Origin: Prochlorococcus sp. AG-355-P07
GTDB taxonomy: Bacteria; Cyanobacteriota; Cyanobacteriia; PCC-6307; Cyanobiaceae
Assembly: GCA_003280575.1 (NCBI GenBank)
Contig: QCEN01000004.1
Location: forward strand, 39,234-103,233
DNA: 64,000 nucleotides
Reading direction: 5' to 3'
Shown: positions 40,022 through 50,836 of the stretch, in pieces
How the letters are laid out: each line of letters opens with the position of its first letter
Numbering within the stretch: position 1 is the stretch's first letter
The notes under the pieces: model-generated
The model's database searches: none
Seen by the model: the letters and a program-made list of their open reading frames with translations, nothing else
What the model was told of the DNA's origin: nothing
Translations under genes and position numbers: made by a program

Positions 40022-41170
40022 TTATTTTTGCAGGTTACTAATATCAGTTGGTTGTACTTTAACTCTTAAAAATGTGTTTTTTCGCTTTAATAATATATTT
40101 ATTTTTTTATTAATTCCATTTTTACTTATTTGGCTTATAACATCTGACGCTGATTCAATATCTTTATTGCCCACTTTTAAGATTATGTCATTTATCATCA
40201 ATCCACTCTTTTCAGCTGGACTATTTGGTACAACAGAACCAACAATTACAGAGATATTATTTGTTTCAGCATTTCTTTCATCTATTAGGCTTATTCCAAT
40301 CATAGGATGAATTACTCTTCCATTATTTATTAGTTGATAAGCAATTTCTTTAGCTTTATTAATTGGAATTGCGAAACTTAAACCTGCTCCTGGTCCTGAT
40401 CTGATCAAGGTATTAATACCAATTACTTCTCCATACATATTTAATAGTGGACCTCCAGAGTTTCCTGGATTAATAGCAGCATCTGTTTGGATCAATTCAA
40501 GTTTTTTATCATATATTCCTAATTTAGTAACGTTTCTATTTAGATTACTAATAATACCAAGAGTAACTGTGTTTTCTAGTCCGAATGGATTGCCAACTGC
40601 AATTGCCCAATCACCAACTTTAATTTTTGTTGAATCTCCCAATTGAGCTATTGGCCAAGGCCCTTTTCCTTCAATCTTAAGCACTGCTAAATCAGTAAAA
40701 AAGTCTTGACCTATAAGTTTTGCGTTTAATTTTTTGCCATTGGTTAAACCAACAATTACTTTATCGGATCCATTTACAACATGAGAATTAGTCATTACAA
40801 GTCCGTCTGCGAATATAAATCCACTTCCTTGGCTTTGCTCTATTCTTGGCTGATCGTCGTAAGGTAAATCTAATCCAAAAAATCTTTCAAAATATGGGTC
40901 TAGAAATAGTTGAGAATTTCTTGGAAATTTTCTTCTTTTAACATATTTTTGAGTATCAATTGTCACCACAGAAGAACCTGTTTTTTCTACGGCTTTAGTA
41001 ATGAAAGATTTGTTTGAATCATTATTTATTTCATTTAATTTTGTATTAGTTAATGAACGAGATATTATATTTGTCGGATATAAAATAATTAATGCAATTA
41101 ATGAAGAGAGAATAAATTTATTATTCTTGTAGTTTTTCAATTCTGATTTTTTTATAATCTTTTTATTCAT
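40022..41170 (-). CDS. HtrA/Deg-family serine protease with PDZ domain
   Basis: GSGFIFADGLVMTNSHVV, DLAVLKIE, TDAAINPGNSGGPLLN. Confidence 0.95.
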   Translation of the reverse strand: MNKKIIKKSELKNYKNNKFILSSLIALIILYPTNIISRSLTNTKLNEINNDSNKSFITKAVEKTGSSVVTIDTQKYVKRRKFPRNSQLFLDPYFERFFGLDLPYDDQPRIEQSQGSGFIFADGLVMTNSHVVNGSDKVIVGLTNGKKLNAKLIGQDFFTDLAVLKIEGKGPWPIAQLGDSTKIKVGDWAIAVGNPFGLENTVTLGIISNLNRNVTKLGIYDKKLELIQTDAAINPGNSGGPLLNMYGEVIGINTLIRSGPGAGLSFAIPINKAKEIAYQLINNGRVIHPMIGISLIDERNAETNNISVIVGSVVPNSPAEKSGLMINDIILKVGNKDIESASDVISQISKNGINKKINILLKRKNTFLRVKVQPTDISNLQK

Positions 41171-41316
41171 TTAGTACACAATATTTATTTTGTATTAGTA
41201 CAACTATACAAAATAAATTAATTTAGCTTTGAGAAGGATTTATTAACTTAAAATAGCTAATTTTCTTTTTTTCGAGCTATTATGAATAAAATGTTACCAA
41301 TTTATTTATAAGCTTA

Positions 41317-41580
41317 ATGACTATTTTATTTCCAATTATATATTCTGCAGCCCTCACTTATCTAGTTTGGAAAGCTTTTAAAGTAATGTCAAATGGATGG
41401 AATATATCTGGACTAGAAAAAAAAATTCCTTACAATTCAAATATTAAACAAAAAAAATATACAATACATCCAGAACTTCTTGATAAATCAGGAAATATTA
41501 CGGAAGAAGAACTACTCACAGTCAGATTTTCAAATGATAATGACTCTTCTCTTGAAGAAAAAGGTTCTACAACTGATTAA
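41317..41580 (+). CDS. DUF2973-like hypothetical protein
   Basis: Single TM N-terminus and YTIHPELLDKSGNITEEELLTVRFSND. Confidence 0.65.
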   Translation: MTILFPIIYSAALTYLVWKAFKVMSNGWNISGLEKKIPYNSNIKQKKYTIHPELLDKSGNITEEELLTVRFSNDNDSSLEEKGSTTD

Positions 41581-41605
41581 TTAAATTTGAATTTAAAGAA
41601 AACAA

Positions 41606-41989
41606 TTGGAATTAAGAACAAAAATTGTCTTAGCGGTCATTAGATCCCTTAAGTTACCACCCAGGTTTCGTTTAAAAATGGTTAAAGAAGATCCTGTTAG
41701 ACTTGAACTAAGCCTTACCCCTTCTTACGGTAAAAATCCAGTTATTGTTGGTATAGTTGAATCATTAGATTTAGTAGCTAGAAGAGATAGAGAAGGGAGA
41801 ATACCAAGAGATCTACAAGGAACATGGGATTGGACAGTAAGGCATGGCAAAGTAAGTACTGGTGGATGGAATCCTATGCTCAAGGAAGCGTTACAAACCA
41901 TGTTTGATACAGGATTGCCAGCTATCATTTATGAAGAACTTACTGGAGATGAGTATCGCCCTGTTGATGGTATTAGACATGTTAAATAA
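41606..41989 (+). CDS. Conserved-type hypothetical protein
   Basis: Intact 127-aa ORF with GTWDWTVRHGKVSTGGWNPMLKEALQTMFDTGLPAIIYEELTGDEYRPVDG. Confidence 0.65.
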   Translation: MELRTKIVLAVIRSLKLPPRFRLKMVKEDPVRLELSLTPSYGKNPVIVGIVESLDLVARRDREGRIPRDLQGTWDWTVRHGKVSTGGWNPMLKEALQTMFDTGLPAIIYEELTGDEYRPVDGIRHVK

Positions 41990-42054
41990 TCATTCATTAT
42001 TTATCATAAATTCTTACTCAAAACGTTAAAATAGAGAAAGTGTAAAAGTAAATT

Positions 42055-42201
42055 ATGAAAGATGACAATCAACCAAGATTTGGATTTGTGAATTTCGCCG
42101 AAACCTGGAATGGTCGTATGGCTATGATGGGTATTTTGATCGGGTTAGGAACTGAACTAATTACTGGACAAAGCATTTTACGACAAATTGGAATAGGCTA
42201 A
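42055..42201 (+). CDS. hli: High-light-inducible protein (48 aa)
   Basis: Complete ORF not in the track: MKDDNQPRFGFVNFAETWNGRMAMMGILIGLGTELITGQSILRQIGIG; AE.WNGR.AMMG motif. Confidence 0.93.
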   Translation: MKDDNQPRFGFVNFAETWNGRMAMMGILIGLGTELITGQSILRQIGIG

Positions 42202-42204
42202 GTT

Positions 42205-42546
42205 TTATTTAACTTCCTCTGCTTTTACTTCAATTGTTCTTTCACTAGGATTTTCATTAAATTTACTTTCTTTGTTTGTATCCTTTATTTTTCCACCACA
42301 ATTCATACAGGTCTCACTTAAACCTAGGGATATTGCACCACAATTGTCACACATGTTGATTTTTGATTTATAAGAGTTAAAACCTAAAAATATTATTAGT
42401 AATAGAAAGAGAGGAATTAAAATTAAAAGAAGTAGGATATTACTAAGAAAGCTTATAAAAAAATTAATTCCTAATGTAGATATTATGATAACCGTTATTA
42501 ACGTGTAGGTAAGCAATGTTTTATTGCTCTTAAGGAAATAATCCAT
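42205..42546 (-). CDS. Two-TM membrane protein with zinc-ribbon-like CxxC pair
   Basis: MCDNCGAISLGLSETCMNCGGKI after two hydrophobic helices. Confidence 0.65.
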   Translation of the reverse strand: MDYFLKSNKTLLTYTLITVIIISTLGINFFISFLSNILLLLILIPLFLLLIIFLGFNSYKSKINMCDNCGAISLGLSETCMNCGGKIKDTNKESKFNENPSERTIEVKAEEVK

Positions 42547-42549
42547 TTT

Positions 42550-43476
42550 CTAAGATATCTTTTTTTTATTTACTAGGGACATACTAGCAATTACAACACT
42601 CCAGCACTGTCCAAAATATAAAATCACTCCTAAAAGCCATACCCATAAAGTGAGTACAAGAAAACCTCCAATAAAACCATAAGCTTGAAATCTTACTCCT
42701 AGCGAGAGAATACTTTTACTTACAGCAAGGTTCAAGGTGGTTAGGCCAATTCCAATAAGAAAAGATCCAGGCAAAAGTGGCCTCAAAGGAACTTTTCTAC
42801 TAGGTAAGAGAGCTTGTAACAAAAGGGCCATTAAAGAAAAGCCAATCAGTGGTATGGCAAATTGTCCAACTTGTAAAAGAGGCAATTTCAGTAATAAATG
42901 AGAGAAAAGATTATTGGATTTTGAAATATTTTCTAAAACATTACTTGGTATCATTCTAAGATTCGCACTTATCTGATCTAATACCATTAAAAAACCTATA
43001 AAAAAAACTATAAAAAAAGCTTCAACTCTATTACGAAGAAACCTCGATGCTTGCTCTCTCCACGCAGCATTTACTCTTTTTGAGGGAAGTTCGTCTTCCC
43101 ATAGTCTATCTGAACCTCGTTGGAGCGATAAATATGCATTACCTGCTGTAAATAGCAAAAACATAGCTCCAAGAATTCCTGCTCCAAAACCTTGATCTAT
43201 CAAATTAAATAATGTTGTTTCTACTAATTCAACTACTGAAGGAGGTAAAATCTGTGCTGCAACAGAAATGATTTGTTGATCTAACCCCTCTTGTTTTCCG
43301 AGAAACCATGATGCTATTGAAAGTGAAATTAGAAGAATAGGAAAAAAAGATTGTAGTGTGTAATAGGCAAATGCAGCACTTAAATCAATACAATCAGATT
43401 TGCTCCATCTCTCACAAGCTCCCCATAAACTTTTTAAGATCCATGTTGAGCTTCTCTGCATATTTATTTTCTTCAA
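42550..43476 (-). CDS. YihY/BrkB family membrane protein
   Basis: LSAAFAYYTLQSFFPILLISLSIA, SLQRGSDRLWED, YGFIGGFLVLTLWVWLLGVILYFGQCWSVV. Confidence 0.88.
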   Translation of the reverse strand: MKKINMQRSSTWILKSLWGACERWSKSDCIDLSAAFAYYTLQSFFPILLISLSIASWFLGKQEGLDQQIISVAAQILPPSVVELVETTLFNLIDQGFGAGILGAMFLLFTAGNAYLSLQRGSDRLWEDELPSKRVNAAWREQASRFLRNRVEAFFIVFFIGFLMVLDQISANLRMIPSNVLENISKSNNLFSHLLLKLPLLQVGQFAIPLIGFSLMALLLQALLPSRKVPLRPLLPGSFLIGIGLTTLNLAVSKSILSLGVRFQAYGFIGGFLVLTLWVWLLGVILYFGQCWSVVIASMSLVNKKKIS

Positions 43477-43551
43477 ATATTTTTCTAAATATATTTTTTT
43501 TATTGTATCTAATTAAGAAATTTTTCAAGTAATTATTGATTATTGATTCAA

Positions 43552-44367
43552 TTATTTTTCCAATAATAAATTACCCCATGGTTTTAATATTTCAATTTTT
43601 TCTGTTGATCTACAAGCAATTAATGGAAAATTAACATCGCTCAAATTCTGGCCTGAAACTAAATTCAAAGGATCTGTTTCTAACCACTCTATAGAACAAT
43701 TAAGTTCCTCTAATAATAGCCATGCAGCTGCAATATCCCATATCTTTGGCGTTGATTCTATTGCTCCATAGGTTTGTCCCATCGCTACACTTGTTAGATT
43801 CAAACTCGATACACCCAAAAGTCTGATTTTGCCAGGAAATACTGAGTTTGGCTTTTTTTGCAAGATTTTTATAGATCTACTACACAAAGAAATGCATTCA
43901 CTTTGGTTATTTCTTTGCTTAGGGTCTATTTTTTGGTTATTTAACCAAACACCATTACCTTTAATGGATACAAACTTTTTTTTCAAAGTAGGGATTATTA
44001 AGAAAGAAGATTGTGGTCTCCCATTAATGAATCTAGCTACTGATATAGACCAGTAAGGAATACCTGCAGCAAAATTTGTTGTTCCATCAAGTGGATCCAC
44101 CACCCAATATGCTTTTGTATTAGGAATTAACTTACCTCCTTCTTCGCTAAGGACTCCTTCACCTGGAGCTATTGAAGCTAATCCATCTACTATTGTTTTA
44201 TCACTCCATAAATCACAACTTGTTATTAATGATCCGTCTGCTTTATTTCTTGCGCTTATATTGCCAAAATCTTTTATTTGACGTTCACTAACTAATTGAA
44301 ATAAAGAATCTAATTCACTTAGTTGATTATTAGTTAAATTTGGTAAATTCATCTTTGAATATTGCAA
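43552..44367 (-). CDS. Inositol monophosphatase family protein
   Basis: LSEEGG, YWVVDPLDGTTNFAAGIPYWSIS, IWDIAAAWLLLEE. Confidence 0.93.
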   Translation of the reverse strand: MQYSKMNLPNLTNNQLSELDSLFQLVSERQIKDFGNISARNKADGSLITSCDLWSDKTIVDGLASIAPGEGVLSEEGGKLIPNTKAYWVVDPLDGTTNFAAGIPYWSISVARFINGRPQSSFLIIPTLKKKFVSIKGNGVWLNNQKIDPKQRNNQSECISLCSRSIKILQKKPNSVFPGKIRLLGVSSLNLTSVAMGQTYGAIESTPKIWDIAAAWLLLEELNCSIEWLETDPLNLVSGQNLSDVNFPLIACRSTEKIEILKPWGNLLLEK

Positions 44368-45782
44368 ATAGATTCTCTATCTTTAATTTTATTATTATTG
44401 TTATCCAAACAATTTTTACTTATTTCAAGAAAAGTTAATCTTTCTAATTCATCTAGATTCAAGTTGTAATTGTAAATTGCATTAATATTTTTTGATTTTG
44501 CATTACTTAATTCACTTTGTCTCAATAGTAAATCTCTCAGAGTTGATATTCCAACTTCATACCTAAGTCTTGAGAGTCTTACTGACTCTTTGCTAGATTC
44601 AATTTCCTTAAGAGAAGAAATGATTTGCTCTTTATTTAATTTAAGATTCAAATAAGCTTTACTAATATTTGTAGTTAAAACATTTTTTAGATTTTTATAG
44701 GCATATTCTTCAGCTTTTGCGTCAGCTATTTTTGATTTGTAAGAGTTCTTATTTTTACCGCCATTAAAAATACTCCATGCAAAATTTAGACTGATTGTAT
44801 TTGTATAGTTAGATCCTGTTACTTCATAGTCAATATTATTAGAAAGAGACTCACCCTTGGAAAATATACTAGAGAATGTGTTGCTTATATAAATTTTTGG
44901 TTTATTTTGAGCTAAAAAACTATTTGCTTGGCTCTTTTTGATTGAATTTTGAAGAAGAACGTTTTTTAAGGAAAGATTTTTATCTAAACCTTCATTAATA
45001 TTTTTATTCAATTTATGGTTCCAGAAGCCTATTATATTTTGTTCTTTATTAGTTTCAAAATCCTCCTTTAGGTTAAGAATCTCCTTAAGAGAAATTTTAT
45101 TAATTTTATATTCTATTTTTTTTTCTCTAAAAGATAACTTATCGCGAGATAATTGAGCTTCTGCTTCGAGAACTTCAAATTTCGTACCAATGCCAGCATC
45201 CAACTTTGCTTTAGCATTGTCTAAATTAGTAATTGACAAATTAAGGGCAAAATTTTTGTTCTGAATTTCTTGATAAGACTTTTGGTATTTGTGATACCTC
45301 ATTCTTGCTTCTTGTATTAAATCTTTTTTCTTAATCTCAAAATTATTTTTCGCAATTTTGTAGTTTTCTTTGGCAATTTTAATTTCTGATCCTCTGAGCG
45401 GGTCAATCAAATCCCACCTAATATTAATAGAAGGATTAGCCGAAAATTGCGAAGTTTCTAAAGTCGGAGAATTGCTACTGTAATTTCTACCTGACACATA
45501 TTTTGGTAACCCATTTACTTGCAAATCTAAGGATGGGTATCTTTGACCTATTTTACTTGCAAGATTAAAGCTAGCAGAAGCAACTAAATTTTGTAATGAT
45601 TTTAACTCTTGATTTTTTGAGATAATTTTTTCTATTTCTTCATAATTAACTAAAAGCTTATTTGGATTATCTCCTAAAGTATTATTTAGATTATTTTTAG
45701 TTTCGCTTGATAGTACATTTATAGAGTTTATGCTTAAAGCAATGGGAAAGAATAAGATAGGATTTATTACTCTTCTAAGCAT
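44349..45782 (-). CDS. TolC-like outer membrane efflux protein
   Basis: Two repeats of long helices, LDAGIGTKFEVLEAEAQLSRDKL and YEVGISTLRDLLLRQSELSNA. Confidence 0.88.
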   Translation of the reverse strand: MLRRVINPILFFPIALSINSINVLSSETKNNLNNTLGDNPNKLLVNYEEIEKIISKNQELKSLQNLVASASFNLASKIGQRYPSLDLQVNGLPKYVSGRNYSSNSPTLETSQFSANPSINIRWDLIDPLRGSEIKIAKENYKIAKNNFEIKKKDLIQEARMRYHKYQKSYQEIQNKNFALNLSITNLDNAKAKLDAGIGTKFEVLEAEAQLSRDKLSFREKKIEYKINKISLKEILNLKEDFETNKEQNIIGFWNHKLNKNINEGLDKNLSLKNVLLQNSIKKSQANSFLAQNKPKIYISNTFSSIFSKGESLSNNIDYEVTGSNYTNTISLNFAWSIFNGGKNKNSYKSKIADAKAEEYAYKNLKNVLTTNISKAYLNLKLNKEQIISSLKEIESSKESVRLSRLRYEVGISTLRDLLLRQSELSNAKSKNINAIYNYNLNLDELERLTFLEISKNCLDNNNNKIKDRESICNIQR

Positions 45783-45807
45783 GTTTTATAGTGTCGAAGA
45801 TATTCGA

Positions 45808-47187
45808 TTAACCAATCAAAGTATTAATAATATCATTTGAATCATCAAGAACGTGAATTTTGGTATTTAATTGACTTTCAACTTCCTTAATATTTTTATC
45901 ATCTAAAAATAGATCAGTATTAAGTTTTAACATAATAGATGGTATATAGACAGCTTCTCCCAAATCCTTATTTTTCAGCCCATAAATTAGATCTTCTCCA
46001 GTAAGAAGACCTGTCACAACTTGATCTTGACCCCAATAAATACTTGGTAAACCATATAAGTTAATTTTAAAACCATCAATTAAATTTAATTTCTTAACTG
46101 TAGGAATTAGGGCTTCATAAACTAATTTACCTACAATCCAGCTGACTTTTTTTGGATGTTTTATTTTTTTTGGTAGGTTTTTAGATTTCTCGTTTAGTAT
46201 CTTTAGAAAGTTTCTAATTGATCCTACCCCATTAGATTCTTGTGGCATATTTTCGTAGGTTTTATAACTAGGTAAATTTATCCCTGCTATTAAATACCAC
46301 TCGTCTGCTAGCCAACAAAAACGAGTTCCAAGAGTATTTTGTAGAGAGGATTGAATTCTCTCTACCTGTGTTATCGTTTTTCTTGCGTATTCTGGGCTTA
46401 TTGATTTCAATCCATCATTTTCAGGTCTAAATTTTGTAAGTCCTACAGGAACTATTGCAACTGATAGTACAGTTCGAGAATTTTTTTTGTGGAAGTTAGC
46501 AAGTTCAAAAATTGATTTCTCAAGAATATCTCCATCATTTATATCTGGACAAACAACAATTTGAGCATGAATTTGAATAGAGTTTTTTTTAAACCAGGAA
46601 ATTTGATCAAGGATCACTCCTGCTTTTTTATTTTTTAATAATTTTTCTCTTGTAGCTGGATCAGTAGCATGGACTGAAATAAAAAGTGGGGAAAGTTTTT
46701 GCAGCGCAATCCTTTCCCAGTCTTCTTTTTTTAAATTCGTAAGAGTTAGATAAGAACCATAGAGGAAACTTAATCTATAATCATCATCTTTTATATATAG
46801 GCTTTTTCTTTTACCACTTGGCTGTTGATCTATAAAGCAAAATGGACATCTATTATTACATTGCTTGATTGAATCAAATAATGCATCTTTGAAATTAATA
46901 CCTAAATTAACGTCTTGATCTTTTTCAATATTTATATTGTGTATTTCATTATTTTTATCTAAAACCGATATATCTAAAATTTCTTCACTTATGAGAATCT
47001 GATAATCAATTAAATCTCTTGGCTTTTTCCCATTAATGCTAATAATTGAATCTCCTGATTCAAATCCTATTGCTTGAGCGATGGAATTAGCTTCAATACT
47101 TTCAATTTCCGCTGGTTTGATTTTATAAGTAATTTTAGGAACCAAACTATCCTCGGGATCTTCTTTGTAATTAATTTCTTGCCACAC
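45808..47187 (-). CDS. PDZ + radical SAM-like + DUF512 protein
   Basis: FESGDSIISINGKKPRD PDZ, CNNRCPFCFIDQQPSGKRKSLYIKDDDYRLSFLYGSYLTLTNL. Confidence 0.9.
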   Translation of the reverse strand: MWQEINYKEDPEDSLVPKITYKIKPAEIESIEANSIAQAIGFESGDSIISINGKKPRDLIDYQILISEEILDISVLDKNNEIHNINIEKDQDVNLGINFKDALFDSIKQCNNRCPFCFIDQQPSGKRKSLYIKDDDYRLSFLYGSYLTLTNLKKEDWERIALQKLSPLFISVHATDPATREKLLKNKKAGVILDQISWFKKNSIQIHAQIVVCPDINDGDILEKSIFELANFHKKNSRTVLSVAIVPVGLTKFRPENDGLKSISPEYARKTITQVERIQSSLQNTLGTRFCWLADEWYLIAGINLPSYKTYENMPQESNGVGSIRNFLKILNEKSKNLPKKIKHPKKVSWIVGKLVYEALIPTVKKLNLIDGFKINLYGLPSIYWGQDQVVTGLLTGEDLIYGLKNKDLGEAVYIPSIMLKLNTDLFLDDKNIKEVESQLNTKIHVLDDSNDIINTLIG

Positions 47188-47371
47188 AATTACAGGTCAA
47201 ATACTCCTCTTTATATATTCTAAACTTATATCTGACTCAGAGTGTATTAAATACTTTTAAAATACTAAATATAGTTTTGAAATTAAGGGCCTTTAATTTA
47301 TTAAAATATGACATTCGCAGTTTTCTAAAACACGATTTAAATTAATTTAATAACTCAAAAAACTTTATTCA

Positions 47372-48139
47372 TTGAAAGAATTAATTACAAAAAATTTAGA
47401 AGTGAAAGATAAATTAAACTATGAATTGCACAAAACAGTTGGTTCAAATGAAAATAGTTTTTTATCAAATCCTATATCTTTAAGATTGTGGTCTTCTTTT
47501 TTTGTAATTTTACCTATTTTTGTTCAAGCCCCTTGGGTAAGATTAGAACCAATAAGTGCTCTTTGTTTTACTTTTGTCATTGTCTTGTTGGCAATTGTTT
47601 TGAATCAGAAAGGATCAAATAAGTGGTTTATTGTAAGTTCATTATTACTTGGTATATCAGGTAGTTGGCTTGGTGGATGTTTATTCTGGGGATGGTTAAG
47701 CCCATTTCCTATCCTACACATACCTGTTGAAGCTGTAGTTCTGCCATTAGCTTTAATTGGATTTGGTACTAATTGGAAAATAGGTTCAAGTTTTTATATC
47801 TCTTCTTTATTTGGAACCGCAGTTACCGACATTACAATATTTTTAATCGGAATCATGGATCAATGGAGGCAGGTAATTACAGCAGATTCTGAAAATGCAC
47901 CCATGATTCTTCAAAAAACTTCAGAGAGTCTTATTCAAATAAAATCATTATCTATTATCGTTTTTGTTGCTCTTATACTTTGGTTTATTTCAAAAGAAAT
48001 TTTAGATTCTGGCACAATTAATACTACTAGTGGCAAAGCACTGTTAGTTTCTGGTTACGTAATTCAAACGACATTAATTGTTGATGGTATTTTTATTGTT
48101 TTAGCAATTCTGCAACCAACTTTTAGTGGATTGGTTTAA
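47372..48139 (+). CDS. DUF3120-like multi-TM protein
   Basis: Multiple TM helices with GSWLGGCLFWGWLSPFPILHIPVEAVVLPLALIG; TTG start; abuts nadB by 1 nt. Confidence 0.7.
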   Translation: MKELITKNLEVKDKLNYELHKTVGSNENSFLSNPISLRLWSSFFVILPIFVQAPWVRLEPISALCFTFVIVLLAIVLNQKGSNKWFIVSSLLLGISGSWLGGCLFWGWLSPFPILHIPVEAVVLPLALIGFGTNWKIGSSFYISSLFGTAVTDITIFLIGIMDQWRQVITADSENAPMILQKTSESLIQIKSLSIIVFVALILWFISKEILDSGTINTTSGKALLVSGYVIQTTLIVDGIFIVLAILQPTFSGLV

Positions 48140-49806
48140 TGTTAAGGCCTCCATTTTCGCAAGAAGCGATACCAATAAATAATTGGGATGTAATTGTTAT
48201 AGGCGCTGGAGCTGCTGGCCTCATGACTTGTCTTGAATTACCCCCAAATTTAAAAGTGCTTCTTTTAAATAGAAATACTAGTAAGGTATCTTCCAGTAGA
48301 TGGGCTCAAGGCGGAATTGCATCTGTTGTTAGACAAGATGATTCATTTGATCTTCATGCTGAGGATACTTTAAAAGCAGGTGATGGACTTTGTGATTTTC
48401 AAGCTGTAGAAATGTTAGTTAAAGAAGCTCCAGGTTGTGTTGAAAGGTTGCAGAATTTAGGGATGATTTTTGATCAAAGTTCCGATCAACTAGCTACTAC
48501 CTTGGAAGCAGCCCATTCACGAAGAAGAGTCTTACATGTTAAAGATCGTACTGGACGTGCATTAGTTGAAGTTCTAGAAGATCATATAGAGAATCAAAAC
48601 AATATTCTTCACTGCAGGGGTGTAAGAGTAACTGAACTTCTCATTGAAAATGAAGAATGTAAAGGAGTGCAGGTTCTTGATGGAGCAAATTTATATTGGA
48701 TTAAATCTAGAGCTGTTGTTTTGGCTACAGGTGGTGGTGGGCACTTATTTACAAATACAACAAATCCTGCTCAATCCTCTGGTGAAGGGATTGCTCTTGC
48801 ATGGAAAGCAGGAGCTGCTATTGAAGATTTAGAGTTCGTGCAATTTCATCCAACAGCTTTAAAATTTTATGGTGCACCTTGCTTCTTAATATCTGAGGCA
48901 CTTAGAGGGGAAGGAGCGATTTTAGTTGATAAAAATGGTGAAAGTCCAGTTAAAAATCTCAAAAATCGTGATCTAGCTACTAGAGATCAGGTAAGTAGAG
49001 CAATTATGAAAAATATGCATGATAATAATGTAGACCATGTTGGCTTAGATCTTCGGTATATTGACCCAGAAAAAATTGTAGAGCGCTTCCCCACGATCTT
49101 AAGTCGATGTCAGGATTATGGCGTTAACCCTTTAAATGAGGTTATTCCCGTAGCTCCTGCAGCTCATTATTGGATGGGCGGTGTTAAAACTGATCTAAAT
49201 GCATCTTCAACAAGAAAAGGATTATATGCCGTTGGAGAAGTTGCTTCTACAGGTGTGCATGGTGCTAATAGACTGGCAAGTAATTCACTGATGGAGTGTC
49301 TTGTTTTCGCAAGAAAAATGTCTTCAATTGTTTTGAATGACCTCTCTAAATTTGAAAAATTTGATAGATCGTTTCAAGAGTTTGATATTGAAGATCCTAA
49401 AGAAGATCAAATTTCTATAATTGCTGAAAAAATTGATGAACTAAGAAAACTATGTTGGTTAAATTTAGGGGTATCTCGAAATAAGGTAAATATGGGTAAA
49501 TTTTTAAATTATATTCAAAATGATATAGATAAATTAAATAAAAATGATTTACTAAATAGCCTTGAAAAAATAAAATTTGATCAAAAAATAAAACTTAGTG
49601 AACGTAATAGAAGAGCATTAAATCTTTTACTTGATTTAAAGAATAGACAAATAACTACCATATCTTTATTAAAAGCTTGTCTATTTAGAGAAGAAAGTAG
49701 AGGAGGGCATTATAGAGATGATTTCTCTGATAAAGATAAAAATTGGGAATGCCATACTAGACAACAGTTAGATCAAAAAATTCAAAAAAGATTCATTAAA
49801 AATTAA
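48139..49806 (+). CDS. nadB: L-aspartate oxidase
   Basis: VIVIGAGAAGLMTCLEL, SSRWAQGGIASV, HSRRRVLHVKDRTGRAL, ATGGGGHLFTNTTNP, AAHYWMGGVKTD. Confidence 0.95.
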   Translation: MLRPPFSQEAIPINNWDVIVIGAGAAGLMTCLELPPNLKVLLLNRNTSKVSSSRWAQGGIASVVRQDDSFDLHAEDTLKAGDGLCDFQAVEMLVKEAPGCVERLQNLGMIFDQSSDQLATTLEAAHSRRRVLHVKDRTGRALVEVLEDHIENQNNILHCRGVRVTELLIENEECKGVQVLDGANLYWIKSRAVVLATGGGGHLFTNTTNPAQSSGEGIALAWKAGAAIEDLEFVQFHPTALKFYGAPCFLISEALRGEGAILVDKNGESPVKNLKNRDLATRDQVSRAIMKNMHDNNVDHVGLDLRYIDPEKIVERFPTILSRCQDYGVNPLNEVIPVAPAAHYWMGGVKTDLNASSTRKGLYAVGEVASTGVHGANRLASNSLMECLVFARKMSSIVLNDLSKFEKFDRSFQEFDIEDPKEDQISIIAEKIDELRKLCWLNLGVSRNKVNMGKFLNYIQNDIDKLNKNDLLNSLEKIKFDQKIKLSERNRRALNLLLDLKNRQITTISLLKACLFREESRGGHYRDDFSDKDKNWECHTRQQLDQKIQKRFIKN

Positions 49807-50731
49807 GATCTCCCTGATATTTTGTTTTTGTTGCTAATTCATTTAAGTCACGCGTACCACTAATAATTTCTCCATTAATTTCCCAAGAAGGAAAACCACT
49901 GATTCCTTTCGTTTGGCATAGCTCATACTCATTATCTTTACCATCTTTAGCACACTCAACTACTTTTAATTCTTTAACTGCTTCATTACCAAATAATTGT
50001 TTCTGATCGTGGCAATGCGGGCACCAGTATGCACTATACATAATAATATTGTTTTCACTTAAAAATTTTGCAAACTTTACCTTTTGGGGAGAACTTGAAG
50101 TGGTAATTATTGGCGATATATTTTCAGTGGGGTTTGCAACATCAATTGCATTAGAGGGGTCAACGTTTGTTGACCAAATTAACCCCCCCAACAGGACACT
50201 AATGGCTACAATGAAACCTCTAAAAATCATAGGTTCTCTACTTTCGAACTTTGCTCCAATCATAGAAATTATAAAGATAGAAAACGATAAAATTGCTGAA
50301 AGTATACAAAAAAAGCAATATGCTTGAATCTTAAAAAACATTATATTTATCAATAAAAAGCTAAATGTTGATGATCCAGAAGAAATTAGAAATACTAACC
50401 ACCATAAAAACTTATTAAGTTTTTCTTTTGGGGAAATTAAATTAAGCGAGAGTACTATTGTGATAACTAATATTGATAAATATGTTATGAATCCAGCTAA
50501 TGAGAGAGGTATATTAACTTGATTATTTTCAAATAAAGTACCCCAAGGACTATTTAAAACTGTTTCACAACCATTTTGTATCCCTGGGCATGAAAGCGAA
50601 GTAAATAATCCCCAGTTTTTTAAAGTAATCGAACCTGTGTCAACTATCCCTATAGTGCTAAGAATTGCAATTATGATTTTTGGCCATTTCAAATCTTTTT
50701 TATTTCTTCTGTTTAAAGTATTAAGAGCCAT
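49796..50731 (-). CDS. VKOR-thioredoxin-like fusion protein
   Basis: VKOR part with CPGIQNGCETVLNSPW and CFFC, C-terminal MYSAYWCPHCHDQKQLFG domain. Confidence 0.92.
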   Translation of the reverse strand: MALNTLNRRNKKDLKWPKIIIAILSTIGIVDTGSITLKNWGLFTSLSCPGIQNGCETVLNSPWGTLFENNQVNIPLSLAGFITYLSILVITIVLSLNLISPKEKLNKFLWWLVFLISSGSSTFSFLLINIMFFKIQAYCFFCILSAILSFSIFIISMIGAKFESREPMIFRGFIVAISVLLGGLIWSTNVDPSNAIDVANPTENISPIITTSSSPQKVKFAKFLSENNIIMYSAYWCPHCHDQKQLFGNEAVKELKVVECAKDGKDNEYELCQTKGISGFPSWEINGEIISGTRDLNELATKTKYQGDLNF

Positions 50732-50836
50732 ACAAAAAGAAAGTTTGTTATTTACATTATCTATCCTAATATTATCTTGACATCAGAGTTATATGCGAAA
50801 TGCTGTATAAATCTTTGAATTCTTATTTTTAAAATT

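Noticed and set aside
45808-47187. Novel radical SAM peptide-modifying enzyme
   Set aside because: PDZ plus DUF512 architecture is an already known, widespread cyanobacterial/clostridial family, and no precursor peptide is adjacent.
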